DNA of 64,000 bases, from assembly GCA_910584375.1 (NCBI GenBank), contig CAJUAH010000023.1, positions 1 through 64,000 on the forward strand. Direction: 5' to 3'. The position numbers and the translations under genes were made by a program. This DNA is from an uncultured Acetatifactor sp. (lineage in GTDB: Bacteria > Bacillota > Clostridia > Lachnospirales > Lachnospiraceae). A model generated the notes under the pieces. That model saw only the letters and a list, made by a program, of their open reading frames with translations. It was not told the DNA's origin and ran no database searches. Below, in pieces: positions 53,844 through 63,190 of this stretch. The first letter of the stretch is position 1. Each line of letters starts with the position of its first letter.

Positions 53844-54380
53844 ATGGCAGCGGGAAAAAGTTTAAAAGATTTCGCATATGATATTGCCATGGCAGGAATA
53901 GCCATCGCTCTGATTGAAGTATGCAAGGTGGCTATGATGGGACTGCCCAATATAGAGCTGACAAGTTTTTGGATCATTATGTTTACATTGCTTTTGGGAC
54001 GCAGGATCTTGTTGGTGATTCCGGCTTTCATTTTGATAGAGGGCTGTATGTTCGGTTTTGGCGTCTGGTGGGTCATGTATCTGTATGCGTGGCCTTTGCT
54101 GGCGCTGCTGACATGGATCTTCCGAAAGCAGAAAAAAGCATTGTTCTGGGCTCTGCTGTCTGGACTTTACGGATTGTTTTTCGGCGCCATGTGCGCGATC
54201 CCCTATGTGGTGATCGGTATCTTTGACGGCGGCATACAGTCGGGTCTTTACGCCGGATTTACCTGGTGGGTGGCCGGTATCCCCTTTGATCTGCTACACT
54301 GCGGGGGTAATTTTATCCTGATGCTGGCTCTGTATCATCCGGTGCAGATTGCATTTTCATATATAAAACGACGGGTTTGA
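53844..54380 (+). CDS. ECF transporter S component, probably for cobalamin
   Basis: A 178-residue membrane protein with ~6 segments. Features: 'YDIAMAGIAIALIEVCKVAMMG', 'EGCMFGFGVWWVMYLYAWPLLA', 'PFDLLHCGGNFILMLALYHP'. ATG 53844 is used; GTG 53832 overlaps the upstream stop and is possible. S components pair with the shared EcfA/A'/T module, absent here. Substrate is inferred only from the B12 riboswitch and the DUF4430 neighbour. Confidence 0.75.
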   Translation: MAAGKSLKDFAYDIAMAGIAIALIEVCKVAMMGLPNIELTSFWIIMFTLLLGRRILLVIPAFILIEGCMFGFGVWWVMYLYAWPLLALLTWIFRKQKKALFWALLSGLYGLFFGAMCAIPYVVIGIFDGGIQSGLYAGFTWWVAGIPFDLLHCGGNFILMLALYHPVQIAFSYIKRRV

Positions 54381-54426
54381 AACAATAAAATGACGGGGAG
54401 AGACAGGAATCTGTCAAGACAGTTCC

Positions 54427-55854
54427 TTAGTCGTCCTCGTCATTTTCTTCTGACCGGGGCAGGCTGAATATAAATTCGCTGCCCTCGCCGGGTGTGCTTA
54501 TCACATTGATATGTTCGTTGTGAGAATGAATGATCTCTTTTGTGATGGACAGTCCCAGACCGGTGCCTTTTTTATCCTTTCCTCTGGACAGGTCCGATTT
54601 GTAAAATCGGTCCCAGATCAGTTTCAGGTCTTCTTTTGGGATGCCTATACCCGTGTCTTTGACAGATACAAATATCTTGTTTTTTTTCTCTGTGGTCTCC
54701 ACTTTGATTACGGAGTTATGGTGGCTGAATTTGATGGCGTTGTCAATGAGATTGTACAGCACCTGTTGGATCTTGCTCATATCCGCCTTGACATACATGA
54801 CTTCGTCCGTGAGGATCAGCTCGATGGCGATGCTCTTTTTCAGGCATGTGCCCTCAAAGGAGGCGGCGGTGGAGCGTATGACCTGATTGATATCAAAGTC
54901 CGTAATATCCAACAGCATTCCTTTGGTGTTCAGGTTGTTCAGTGTAAGCAGACTGTTGGTGAGTTTGGTCAGACGCTGGGTCTCGGTCAGTACGATATTC
55001 AGGTATTTTTCATGCAGTTCCGGCGGAATGGTGCCGTCCAGCATGGCCTCCAGGTATCCCTGAATGGAAGTGAGAGGGGAGCGGAAATCGTGGGATACAT
55101 TGGCCACAAATTTTTTCTGGTCGTCCTCGGAACGGGCGATCTCGCTGGCCATATAGGACAGACAGGCCGCCAGATACCCAATCTCATCTTCACTGTCCAC
55201 GGAAAATTCGTAATGCATATTGCCCGTGGCATATTGTTCCGTAGCGTAAGTAATCTTCCGTAAAGGCATGTATACAATCTCTGTAAAAAAGATCAAAATG
55301 ATCAGGGACAGCAAAAACAAAATAATCAGCGTGATATAGGAGATATTCAACAGGCTGCTTAAGGATTCGTCGATGGAAACCATATCCGTGTGGATAACCA
55401 CATAACCCTTAACCATATAGTTGGCGGTGATGGGAGCGATCACCGACAGGACATCCTGGGGGTAAAAGTCGAAAAAATCGTCTATCACATAGTAGGAACT
55501 GCCGGCAATGGTGGAATCAAATTTTTCGATGATCACCTCATTTTCCACATCTATGGGAGTATCCGTGTCCAGGATCAGACGTCCGGAGGGATTGATAATC
55601 TGTATACTGGATTCCAGATATACTGCCAGCGCGTCCAACTGATCCTTTACCGCCTCCAGAGAGATCTCACTGTTATAGAGATTTCTGGCATAGGTGTTGG
55701 CGATCAGCGTGGCCTCGGAATACAGGGAATCGGCCTTTTCCCGTATCAAATGCTCTCTGGTCATGCTGGGCACAAAGGTAGCCAGTATGACCAGACCGAA
55801 GATTCCGAAGATCCCGTAAGCCAGCAAAAATTTTAAATACAGGGTTTTTTTCAT
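54427..55854 (-). CDS. membrane sensor histidine kinase
   Basis: A 475-residue kinase: TM1 residues 8-28, extracytoplasmic sensor ~30-168 (PDC-like in size), TM2 171-191, HAMP ~192-245, HisKA with H255 in 'VANVSHDFRSPLTSIQGY', and HATPase_c with 'NLIDNAIKFSHH', 'DTGIGI' and 'GLGLSI'. C-terminus is acidic. It lies 14 bases after its response regulator gene. The signal is unknown; structure is like WalK/PhoR-type kinases. Confidence 0.93.
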   Translation of the reverse strand: MKKTLYLKFLLAYGIFGIFGLVILATFVPSMTREHLIREKADSLYSEATLIANTYARNLYNSEISLEAVKDQLDALAVYLESSIQIINPSGRLILDTDTPIDVENEVIIEKFDSTIAGSSYYVIDDFFDFYPQDVLSVIAPITANYMVKGYVVIHTDMVSIDESLSSLLNISYITLIILFLLSLIILIFFTEIVYMPLRKITYATEQYATGNMHYEFSVDSEDEIGYLAACLSYMASEIARSEDDQKKFVANVSHDFRSPLTSIQGYLEAMLDGTIPPELHEKYLNIVLTETQRLTKLTNSLLTLNNLNTKGMLLDITDFDINQVIRSTAASFEGTCLKKSIAIELILTDEVMYVKADMSKIQQVLYNLIDNAIKFSHHNSVIKVETTEKKNKIFVSVKDTGIGIPKEDLKLIWDRFYKSDLSRGKDKKGTGLGLSITKEIIHSHNEHINVISTPGEGSEFIFSLPRSEENDEDD

Positions 55855-55868
55855 CAGGAGTCACATCC

Positions 55869-56570
55869 TTATTTTATTGATTCAAACTTGTAACCGATGC
55901 CCCAGATCGTGCTGATCTTCCAGGACGCGTGATCCTTGATCTTTTCCCGCAGACGTTTGATATGCACATCCACAGTGCGGGTATCTCCCATATATTCGTA
56001 ACCCCATATCTGATCCAGCAGTTGTTCTCTGGTAAAAACATGATTGGGAGAGGATGCCAGGAAATACAAAAGCTCCAGTTCCTTGGGAGGCATCTCCACG
56101 TTTTTACCCATATAGGTCACGGAATAATTGGTGCGGTTGATGATCAGATCGGGATATTCCACGGATTCGTCGTGGGATTTCGCGTTTTGTTCGGCAGCAG
56201 GCTTATATCGCCGCAACACTGCCTTGACCCTTGCCACCAGCTCCTTGGTGTCGAAGGGTTTTTCCATATAATCGTCCGCGCCCAGCTCCAGGCCCAGGAC
56301 CTTGTCGAAGATTTCTCCCTTGGCGGAGAGCATGATTATGGGCGTGCTGTATCTGGCTCTCACTTCCCGGCAGACCTGATAACCGTCTATGCCGGGCAGC
56401 ATGAGATCCAGCAGAATCAGATTGGGGCTGAAAGAACCGATAGCGCCCATGACGGATTCCCCGTCATAGACGATCATGGTCTCAAAGCATTCTTTGGTGA
56501 GATACAGAGAGATCAGTTCCGCAATATTGCTGTCGTCGTCCACAATCAAAATTTTTTGTTTGTTAGCCAT
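55869..56570 (-). CDS. OmpR-family response regulator
   Basis: A 233-residue regulator: receiver with D11/D12, phosphoacceptor D55 ('LILLDLMLPGIDGYQ'), K105 in the 'MEKPFDTKELVARV' region, and a winged-helix domain with 'DLIINRTNYSVTYMGKNVEM' and 'GYEYMGDTRTVDVHIKRLREK'. Operon partner is the kinase at 54427. Starts at ATG 56570 with GGGGAAAA upstream. Confidence 0.94.
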   Translation of the reverse strand: MANKQKILIVDDDSNIAELISLYLTKECFETMIVYDGESVMGAIGSFSPNLILLDLMLPGIDGYQVCREVRARYSTPIIMLSAKGEIFDKVLGLELGADDYMEKPFDTKELVARVKAVLRRYKPAAEQNAKSHDESVEYPDLIINRTNYSVTYMGKNVEMPPKELELLYFLASSPNHVFTREQLLDQIWGYEYMGDTRTVDVHIKRLREKIKDHASWKISTIWGIGYKFESIK

Positions 56571-56602
56571 GATTTTCCCCTTATTTAATGTTGGTATGTC
56601 GG

Positions 56603-58981
56603 TTATTTAAATGTGACGATCGTCACGCCCGCGTCTCCCTCGCCGTATTCTCCCAGACGGAATTCTTTCACGTATTTCAGACGCTTTAAATGGCTGTGAA
56701 CGGCGTTTCGCAGAGCGCCGGTGCCTTTGCCGTGTACCACCCGCACAGAGGACAGGTGAGCGATATAGGCGTCGTCCAGATATTTATCCAATACGGATAT
56801 GGCCTCGTCCACCGTCTTGCCAAGAAGATTGATCTCCGTGGATACGGACAGGGATTTGCTCATCTTGATCCTGCCTGCGCCGGTACGCTGCAAAGCGGGC
56901 GCGGTGACAGCGACTTCGTCTGTCAGGGCCAGATCCTTTACATTGACCTGGGTACGCATAATGCCACACTGTACGAAGAGATTGCCTCTGTTGTCAGGCA
57001 GGGTGCTGACGGTACCGGTAAGTCCCATGGACAGTACCTTTACGCCGTCTCCCTTTTTTAATTTGGCGGGATCCAATATCTTTTTTTTGTTCTCCGCGGG
57101 TTCCGCTTTTAAAGCCAGTTTTTGGTTTTTCTCACTGATTCGGTCCCGCACTTTCTGGCGCTTTTTCTCCAGATCCCGGATATCCGCCCCCGGACCCAGA
57201 TTGTTGAAGTCCCGGATGGTCTCGTCTGCCACATCCTTGGCCTCCTGCAGGATCTCCCGGGCTTTTTCGTTAGCCTCCCTGAGGATCTTATCTCTGGCGC
57301 TGTCCAGCTTTTCATTTTTTGCCTGTAACTGTTCCTGGAGAGTTTTAATACGGGCCTTGTAGGAGGCGATTTCCTGTCGCTCCTTTTCAATGGTGATCCT
57401 GCTCTTTTCCAGATCGGATATCACATCCTCAAAGCTTTCGTCCTCCTTGCTGATCTGCTCTCTGGCGGCGGCAATGATATCATCCGGCAGCCCCAGCTTG
57501 GAAGAGATGGCAAAGGCATTGCTCTTGCCCGGTATGCCGATCAGCAGCCGATAGGTGGGCTGCAGGGTCTCCACACTGAACTCGCAGCAGGCATTTTCCA
57601 CAAAATCCGTGGAGAGGGCATATATCTTTAATTCGCTGTAATGCGTGGTAGCCATGGTGCGGATACCCCGGTCGTGGAGATAGTTCAGGATAGCGATGGC
57701 CAGGGCGGCTCCCTCCGTGGGGTCTGTCCCCGCGCCCAGCTCGTCGAACAGACACAGGGAATTTTCATCCGCGTGTTTCAGGATCCGCACGATGCTGGTC
57801 ATATGGGAAGAAAAGGTGCTCAGGCTCTGCTCGATGCTCTGTTCGTCCCCGATATCCGCATATACCCTGGTGAAAACGGACAACTCGGACCGATCCAGCG
57901 CCGGAATATGAAGCCCCGCCTGCCCCATCAGCGTAAACAGTCCCACGGTTTTGAGAGAGACGGTTTTGCCCCCGGTGTTGGGCCCGGTGACGATCAGCAG
58001 ATCGAAATCCCGGCCCAGATGGATATCGATGGGTACCACTTTGTCTTTGGGCAGCAGGGGGTGACGTCCCTTGCGCAGACAAATATAGTGTTCGTTGTTA
58101 AAGACCGGGCGGGTGGCGTTTTGCTCCAGGGCCAGTTTGGCCTTGGCAAATACAAAATCCAGATGGGTCATCAGCCTCTGATTGTCCGCCAGCTCTTCCA
58201 CATGCTCCGCCGCCTGGCCGCTGAGATCCGCCAGAACTTTTTCTATCTCTGTCTTTTCCTGTATCTCCAGTTCCCGCAACTGATTGTTCAGTTCCACCAC
58301 GGCGGCAGGCTCTATAAAAAATGTGGAGCCGGAGGAGGACTGGTCGTGTACCATGCCGTGTACCTGGCCCTTGTATTCCGATTTGACGGGAATACAGTAG
58401 CGATTGTCCCGCATGGTGATCACGGCATCCTGCAGATAGGTGCGGTAAGAGCCGGTGATCATGGAATTTAACTGATTATGCACTTTTTCATTGGTCAGCA
58501 GCATGGAGCGGCGCACATGTTTCAGCCCGGGGCTGGCGTCGTCCGCCATCTCGTCCTCGGACAGGATGCAGCGGCTTATTTCGCCGGAGAGCTGGGTCAG
58601 AGGGGTCAGCCGTTCAAAGTAAGGGTCCAGGCTGTCCTCAGGAGTATCTTCCCTGTCTCTGCGCCCGTAAGTCTTGATCCGGTTTACATTGTCCAGGAGC
58701 CGGGCAATCCTGAGAAGTTCCGGCATGGACAGGGTGCTGCCGATCTCCAGGGATTTCAGGGCAAATCCGATCTCCTGGTTGCTGCCAAAAGAAGTGCTGC
58801 CCAGCTTAAAAATTCGGTTCAGGGCGTCCTGTGTCTCTGTCTGGGCGGTGTTGATCTCTGCAAGATCCGTCATGGGATGCAGTTCCTGACAGCATTTTTT
58901 GCCTGGGGCGGAATCCGCCTTTTCTGACAACATATCGATGATTTTGTCGTATTCTAATATTTTCAGTCCTTTTTCGTTCAT
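56603..58981 (-). CDS. mutS2: endonuclease MutS2
   Basis: A 792-residue MutS2. MutS-type core and ATPase with Walker A 'VTGPNTGGKTVSLKTVGLF', 'LFDELGAGTDPTEGAALAIA' and 'THYSELKIYA'; a long coiled-coil region, a KOW-like strand and a C-terminal Smr nuclease domain ('VRVVHGKGTGALRNAV'). MutS2 acts in ribosome collision rescue and suppression of recombination rather than mismatch repair. Normal length and no frameshift. Confidence 0.97.
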   Translation of the reverse strand: MNEKGLKILEYDKIIDMLSEKADSAPGKKCCQELHPMTDLAEINTAQTETQDALNRIFKLGSTSFGSNQEIGFALKSLEIGSTLSMPELLRIARLLDNVNRIKTYGRRDREDTPEDSLDPYFERLTPLTQLSGEISRCILSEDEMADDASPGLKHVRRSMLLTNEKVHNQLNSMITGSYRTYLQDAVITMRDNRYCIPVKSEYKGQVHGMVHDQSSSGSTFFIEPAAVVELNNQLRELEIQEKTEIEKVLADLSGQAAEHVEELADNQRLMTHLDFVFAKAKLALEQNATRPVFNNEHYICLRKGRHPLLPKDKVVPIDIHLGRDFDLLIVTGPNTGGKTVSLKTVGLFTLMGQAGLHIPALDRSELSVFTRVYADIGDEQSIEQSLSTFSSHMTSIVRILKHADENSLCLFDELGAGTDPTEGAALAIAILNYLHDRGIRTMATTHYSELKIYALSTDFVENACCEFSVETLQPTYRLLIGIPGKSNAFAISSKLGLPDDIIAAAREQISKEDESFEDVISDLEKSRITIEKERQEIASYKARIKTLQEQLQAKNEKLDSARDKILREANEKAREILQEAKDVADETIRDFNNLGPGADIRDLEKKRQKVRDRISEKNQKLALKAEPAENKKKILDPAKLKKGDGVKVLSMGLTGTVSTLPDNRGNLFVQCGIMRTQVNVKDLALTDEVAVTAPALQRTGAGRIKMSKSLSVSTEINLLGKTVDEAISVLDKYLDDAYIAHLSSVRVVHGKGTGALRNAVHSHLKRLKYVKEFRLGEYGEGDAGVTIVTFK

Positions 58982-59168
58982 GGCTTTCCGTTCCTTAATA
59001 TATTGATTGATACTGGCATTCTGCGTGGGGCTGCGGTTATTTTTCCTAAGTATAGCACAATTCCGGCGGATAAGATACCCCCGGTTTTACTTTACATTTA
59101 AAAAAGGATATTATATACTGTGTTGGGAAGGGACGTCTTATGAATAAAGAAGAGACAGGAGTTTTGAG

Positions 59169-60521
59169 ATGCCGAACCGTCAGGAGCCAGATCAGGACAA
59201 TTTTATGATAGAAAAGATCAAGCAGAGGCCGATCAACAAGCGCAGGCTGATACGCCGGACGGTGATTACAGCTTCCATGGCGGTAATTTTTGGCTTGATC
59301 GCCTGTTTTACTTTTCTGATTCTTGAGCCGGTAATCAGCAACCGCCTGTATCCTGAGGAGGAACCGGAGGCTATTATTTTTCCCGAGGAACCGGAGGAAA
59401 TGCTACCGGAGGAAATGCTGGAGGAGTATATACAGCCCAGCCCCAGCCCCACGCCCAGCCCCCGGCCGGAGGAACAGACTGAGTCGGAAAAGGCGGAGCT
59501 GGACGAACAGCAGATCCAGGAGATCTTAAGCCGCGTAACGCTGGATATGGGGGATTATCGGCAGTTATACACCGTTTTGTCAGATTATGTGAAACAGTTG
59601 GAACAGTATATGGTGGTAGTCACAGGAACAAAATCCGATACGGATTGGTTTGCCAATGTATACGAGAGCAAGAATGAAACTTCCGGCATAGTCATCGGCA
59701 ATAACGGCAAGGAACTGCTGATTCTGACAGACTATAACTCGGTAAAACGGGCGGATCATCTGACAGTGACGTTTTCGGGGGGCACACAGGCGGACGCTTT
59801 GATGATGCAATGCTATCAGGACGGCAATCTGGCCGTGCTGTGCGTCAGCCTGAATGTGTTGAGCCAGGATATGCAGGCGGAGGATATGCATATCGCCCCT
59901 CTGGGTTCTTCCATGCAGAGAAATCTGGTGGGAAGTCCCGTGATCGCCATGGGCAATCCCATGGGCAGCAGCGGTTCTGTAGGGTACGGGATCATAACCG
60001 CCGTCGGCGGGCAGGTGCCGTTGGCGGACAGGAACTTCCAGCTGTTGATTACAGATATATATGGCAGCCAGTCGGCGGGCGGAGTCCTGTTCAATACCAG
60101 CGGACAGGTGGTGGGTTTCATTATTCCCGGGAAGGCCGGCAGTGATATGCGCAATATCATCAGCGCCTACGGTATCAGCGATCTGAAACAGATGATCAGC
60201 AGGCTTACCAAGGGAGACAGGATCCCCTATCTGGGAATTATCGGGGGAGATGTGCCCAGGGAGGCCAACGAGCAGTCCCAGGTACCCTTTGGCGCATATG
60301 TGCGGGAAGTGGAAATGGATTCCCCGGCTATGTTGGCAGGAGTGCAGAGCGGAGATGTGATCGTCGGAGTGGACGGACAGAGCGTGGCAAAAATGAGCGA
60401 TTACGCGAGTTATCTGCTCAAACTCAACCCGGAGGATACAGTGACCGTGCGGATCATGCGGCAGTCCCAGGGAGAGTATAAGGAAATAACTTTTGAGATT
60501 ACAGTGGGCGACGCCAACTAG
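59169..60521 (+). CDS. HtrA-like membrane pseudoprotease with PDZ domain
   Basis: A 450-residue membrane-anchored protein: TM ~29-53, an acidic/Pro-rich linker (residues 60-105), a trypsin-like domain and a C-terminal PDZ (~365-445). The catalytic positions of DegP-type proteases are altered: His is N190 in 'ILTDYNSV', Asp is N220 in 'DGNLAVL', and Ser is A303 in 'SQSAGGVLFN' where GNSGG is expected. So it has kept the fold but lost the triad. It is probably a binding or scaffold protein. Start ATG 59169 behind ACAGGAG. Confidence 0.85.
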   Translation: MPNRQEPDQDNFMIEKIKQRPINKRRLIRRTVITASMAVIFGLIACFTFLILEPVISNRLYPEEEPEAIIFPEEPEEMLPEEMLEEYIQPSPSPTPSPRPEEQTESEKAELDEQQIQEILSRVTLDMGDYRQLYTVLSDYVKQLEQYMVVVTGTKSDTDWFANVYESKNETSGIVIGNNGKELLILTDYNSVKRADHLTVTFSGGTQADALMMQCYQDGNLAVLCVSLNVLSQDMQAEDMHIAPLGSSMQRNLVGSPVIAMGNPMGSSGSVGYGIITAVGGQVPLADRNFQLLITDIYGSQSAGGVLFNTSGQVVGFIIPGKAGSDMRNIISAYGISDLKQMISRLTKGDRIPYLGIIGGDVPREANEQSQVPFGAYVREVEMDSPAMLAGVQSGDVIVGVDGQSVAKMSDYASYLLKLNPEDTVTVRIMRQSQGEYKEITFEITVGDAN

Positions 60522-60538
60522 ATAGAAGGAGACAGAGA

Positions 60539-61486
60539 ATGAAATTTATCAAAGAGTACAGAGACGGCGAAAAAATGTTTGATATTTACCTGTGCAAGCA
60601 TAAGCAGCCCATGGTCACGAAAAACGGAAAACCTTATGAGAGCGTAATTTTGCAGGATAAGACCGGCACGCTGGACGCTAAAGTGTGGGAGCCCAACAAT
60701 CCCGGGATCGGAGATTACGATTCGCTGGATTACATAGAAGTGTATGGGGATATCACCAGCTTTCAGGGGGTGTTGCAGGTCAATGTAAAACGGATCCGCA
60801 AATGTCGGGAGGGGGAATATCAGCCTGCGGATTATCTGCCCATGAGCAGCAAGGATATCGGGGAGATGTACGGGGAGCTGACGGAACTGATCGCCAGTAT
60901 CCGCAACAAGTATCTGAAAAAATTGCTGGAAAGCTTTTTTGTGGAGGACGAGGACTTTAAGAAGGCGTTCTGCAATTCCTCTGCCGCCAAGACCGTGCAT
61001 CACGGCTTTGTGGGAGGTCTGCTGGAACATACTCTGAGCGTGACAAAACTCTGCGACTACTATTGTAACGCATATCCCATCCTGAAACGGGATCTGCTGC
61101 TGACGGCGGCCATGTGCCATGATATCGGCAAGGTCCGGGAGATCTCTCCTTTCCCGGAAAACGACTATACCGACGACGGACAACTGCTGGGCCATATTGT
61201 CATGGGTTCCCAGATGATCGGGGAGAGAGCCGCCGGGATCTCCGGATTTCCCCATGAGCTTTTGACACAGGTGCAGCACTGTGTATTGGCACACCATGGA
61301 AAATATGAGTTTGGCTCTCCCAAGATTCCCGCTGTCATCGAAGCTCTGGCCCTGAATTACGCGGACGACACGGACGCTAAGATGGAAACCTTTAAGGAGA
61401 TATTGGACAATGGCCGGGATACGGGTTGGATAGGGTATAACCGATTGTTTGATTCCAATCTGAAGGTCAGCAAGATTGATTTTTAG
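60539..61486 (+). CDS. yhaM: YhaM-type 3'-5' exoribonuclease
   Basis: A 315-residue enzyme: OB-fold at the N-terminus ('NGKPYESVILQDKTGTLDAK'), then an HD domain ('GGLLEHTLSVTKLCDYY', 'AAMCHDIGKVREISPF', 'VLAHHGKYEFGSP'). The HD metal residues are intact. YhaM processes RNA ends and single-strand DNA in Firmicutes. AGAAGGAG site precedes ATG 60539, 17 bases after the pseudoprotease gene. Confidence 0.93.
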   Translation: MKFIKEYRDGEKMFDIYLCKHKQPMVTKNGKPYESVILQDKTGTLDAKVWEPNNPGIGDYDSLDYIEVYGDITSFQGVLQVNVKRIRKCREGEYQPADYLPMSSKDIGEMYGELTELIASIRNKYLKKLLESFFVEDEDFKKAFCNSSAAKTVHHGFVGGLLEHTLSVTKLCDYYCNAYPILKRDLLLTAAMCHDIGKVREISPFPENDYTDDGQLLGHIVMGSQMIGERAAGISGFPHELLTQVQHCVLAHHGKYEFGSPKIPAVIEALALNYADDTDAKMETFKEILDNGRDTGWIGYNRLFDSNLKVSKIDF

Positions 61487-61535
61487 TTTGGAGCCATACC
61501 GCAGGCAAGGTCGGCGGTATGCGGAAAGGGGAAAT

Positions 61536-63020
61536 ATGAATCGGATCTACCGCAAAAATGACCTGACCACAGTGACTGTAGAAGATATGGGCGCCGACGG
61601 AGAGGGGATCGGAAAAGCAGACGGTTTCACCCTCTTTGTCAAGGATGCCGTGGTGGGGGATGTGGCGCAGGTTCGCATCACCAAAGTAAAAAAGCAATAT
61701 GCCTATGCCCGTCTGGAGAAACTGTTGACAGTTTCTCCTTTTCGCACTGAGCCAAAATGTCCCTGGCACAGACAGTGCGGCGGTTGTCAGATCCAGGCGC
61801 TGGAGTATACAAAGCAGTTGGAATACAAACAGAATAAGGTGAGAAACCATCTTATACGGCTCGGGGGCTTTGCGCCGGAGCTGGTAGACAGGGTTATGGA
61901 GTCCATTGTGGGCATGGAGGATCCCTACAGGTATCGGAACAAGGCGCAGTATCCGGTGGGCACAGACCGGGACGGCCGGATTGTGACGGGCTTTTACGCG
62001 GGCCGCACCCATACCGTCATACCCAGCACGGAGTGCTGTCTGGGAGCAGCGGAGAATAAAGAGATACTGGAGACCGTGACTGCTCATATGGAGAGATACC
62101 GGATCCCGGCCTATGATGAGGAGACGGGAAGGGGACAGGTACGTCATATTTTGATCCGAAAAGGTTTTTACACGGGAGAGATCATGGTGTGTCTGGTAAT
62201 CAACGGTAAATATGGAGAGAGAGAATATATCTGCCATCAGGCGCAGTTGCTGGAAAAACTGGCTTTGATTAAAGGCATGACATCTGTGTCAGTAAGTATC
62301 AATACCGAGAAGACCAATGTAATTATGGGAAAGGAGATCCATACTCTCTGGGGCAGTCCTGTGATTAGTGACGTGATCCATGTGCGGGATATGAGGCAGA
62401 CAGGATATCCCTGCACAGGGCAGCAGCTCACTTTTGCAATTTCCCCTTTGTCCTTCTATCAGGTCAATCCCGTGCAGACTGAAAAACTCTACAGTCTGGC
62501 GCTGGAGTACGCGGGCCTCACCGGGCGGGAGACCGTATGGGACCTGTACTGCGGCATAGGGACGATCTCTTTGTTTCTGGCATCCGGCGCCGGGCAGGTC
62601 TGCGGCGTGGAGGTCATACCCCAGGCCATAGAGGACGCCATAGAGAACGCCCGGCGCAACGGCATCCAAAACGCCCGGTTCTATGTGGGAAAAGCGGAGG
62701 AGGTATTACCTGCTTTTTATGAAAGAGGGAAGGATGGGATGGCGGCTCCCGGTGAGAACGGGTCGGAAGACCTGCGCCATCCTGACGTGATCGTGGTAGA
62801 CCCGCCCCGAAAGGGCTGCGACGGCGTCTGTCTGGATACCATGCTGCGAATGCGGCCGGAGCGCATCGTCTATGTCAGCTGCGACAGCGCTACCCTGGCC
62901 CGGGATCTGCGGATCCTCTGTGACGGGGGGTATGAGATAAAGAGAGTGCGGGCTGTGGATCAGTTTGCCCATACGGTGCATGTTGAGACGGTGTGCCTGC
63001 TGGCGAGAAAAGCCCAATAA
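61536..63020 (+). CDS. rlmD: 23S rRNA (uracil-5)-methyltransferase, RlmD family
   Basis: A 494-residue enzyme. Start ATG 61536 (GGAAAGGGG upstream) rather than 61476. N-terminal TRAM domain, a Cys cluster ('CPWHRQCGGCQ') binding an Fe-S cluster, SAM motif 'WDLYCGIGTISLFLASGAG', nucleophile Cys in 'VSCDSATLARDL' and 'VVDPPRKGCDG'. The family methylates 23S rRNA uracils (RlmD or RlmCD); which uracil(s) cannot be told from sequence. Confidence 0.93.
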   Translation: MNRIYRKNDLTTVTVEDMGADGEGIGKADGFTLFVKDAVVGDVAQVRITKVKKQYAYARLEKLLTVSPFRTEPKCPWHRQCGGCQIQALEYTKQLEYKQNKVRNHLIRLGGFAPELVDRVMESIVGMEDPYRYRNKAQYPVGTDRDGRIVTGFYAGRTHTVIPSTECCLGAAENKEILETVTAHMERYRIPAYDEETGRGQVRHILIRKGFYTGEIMVCLVINGKYGEREYICHQAQLLEKLALIKGMTSVSVSINTEKTNVIMGKEIHTLWGSPVISDVIHVRDMRQTGYPCTGQQLTFAISPLSFYQVNPVQTEKLYSLALEYAGLTGRETVWDLYCGIGTISLFLASGAGQVCGVEVIPQAIEDAIENARRNGIQNARFYVGKAEEVLPAFYERGKDGMAAPGENGSEDLRHPDVIVVDPPRKGCDGVCLDTMLRMRPERIVYVSCDSATLARDLRILCDGGYEIKRVRAVDQFAHTVHVETVCLLARKAQ

Positions 63021-63190
63021 ATCAAAGGTTTCTGCGATTTTGGGAATAAAATAGATGTGTGTTTCTGTTTCCGTAGAGTGATGATATAACCGGATGTTTA
63101 CCCCAGGGGATAGGCTTTGGGGAACGGGAAATATACATTTTGGCGAAAGGATATTTTTTAGCAAAAGTGAAGACGTTAGGAGGAGAGCAA

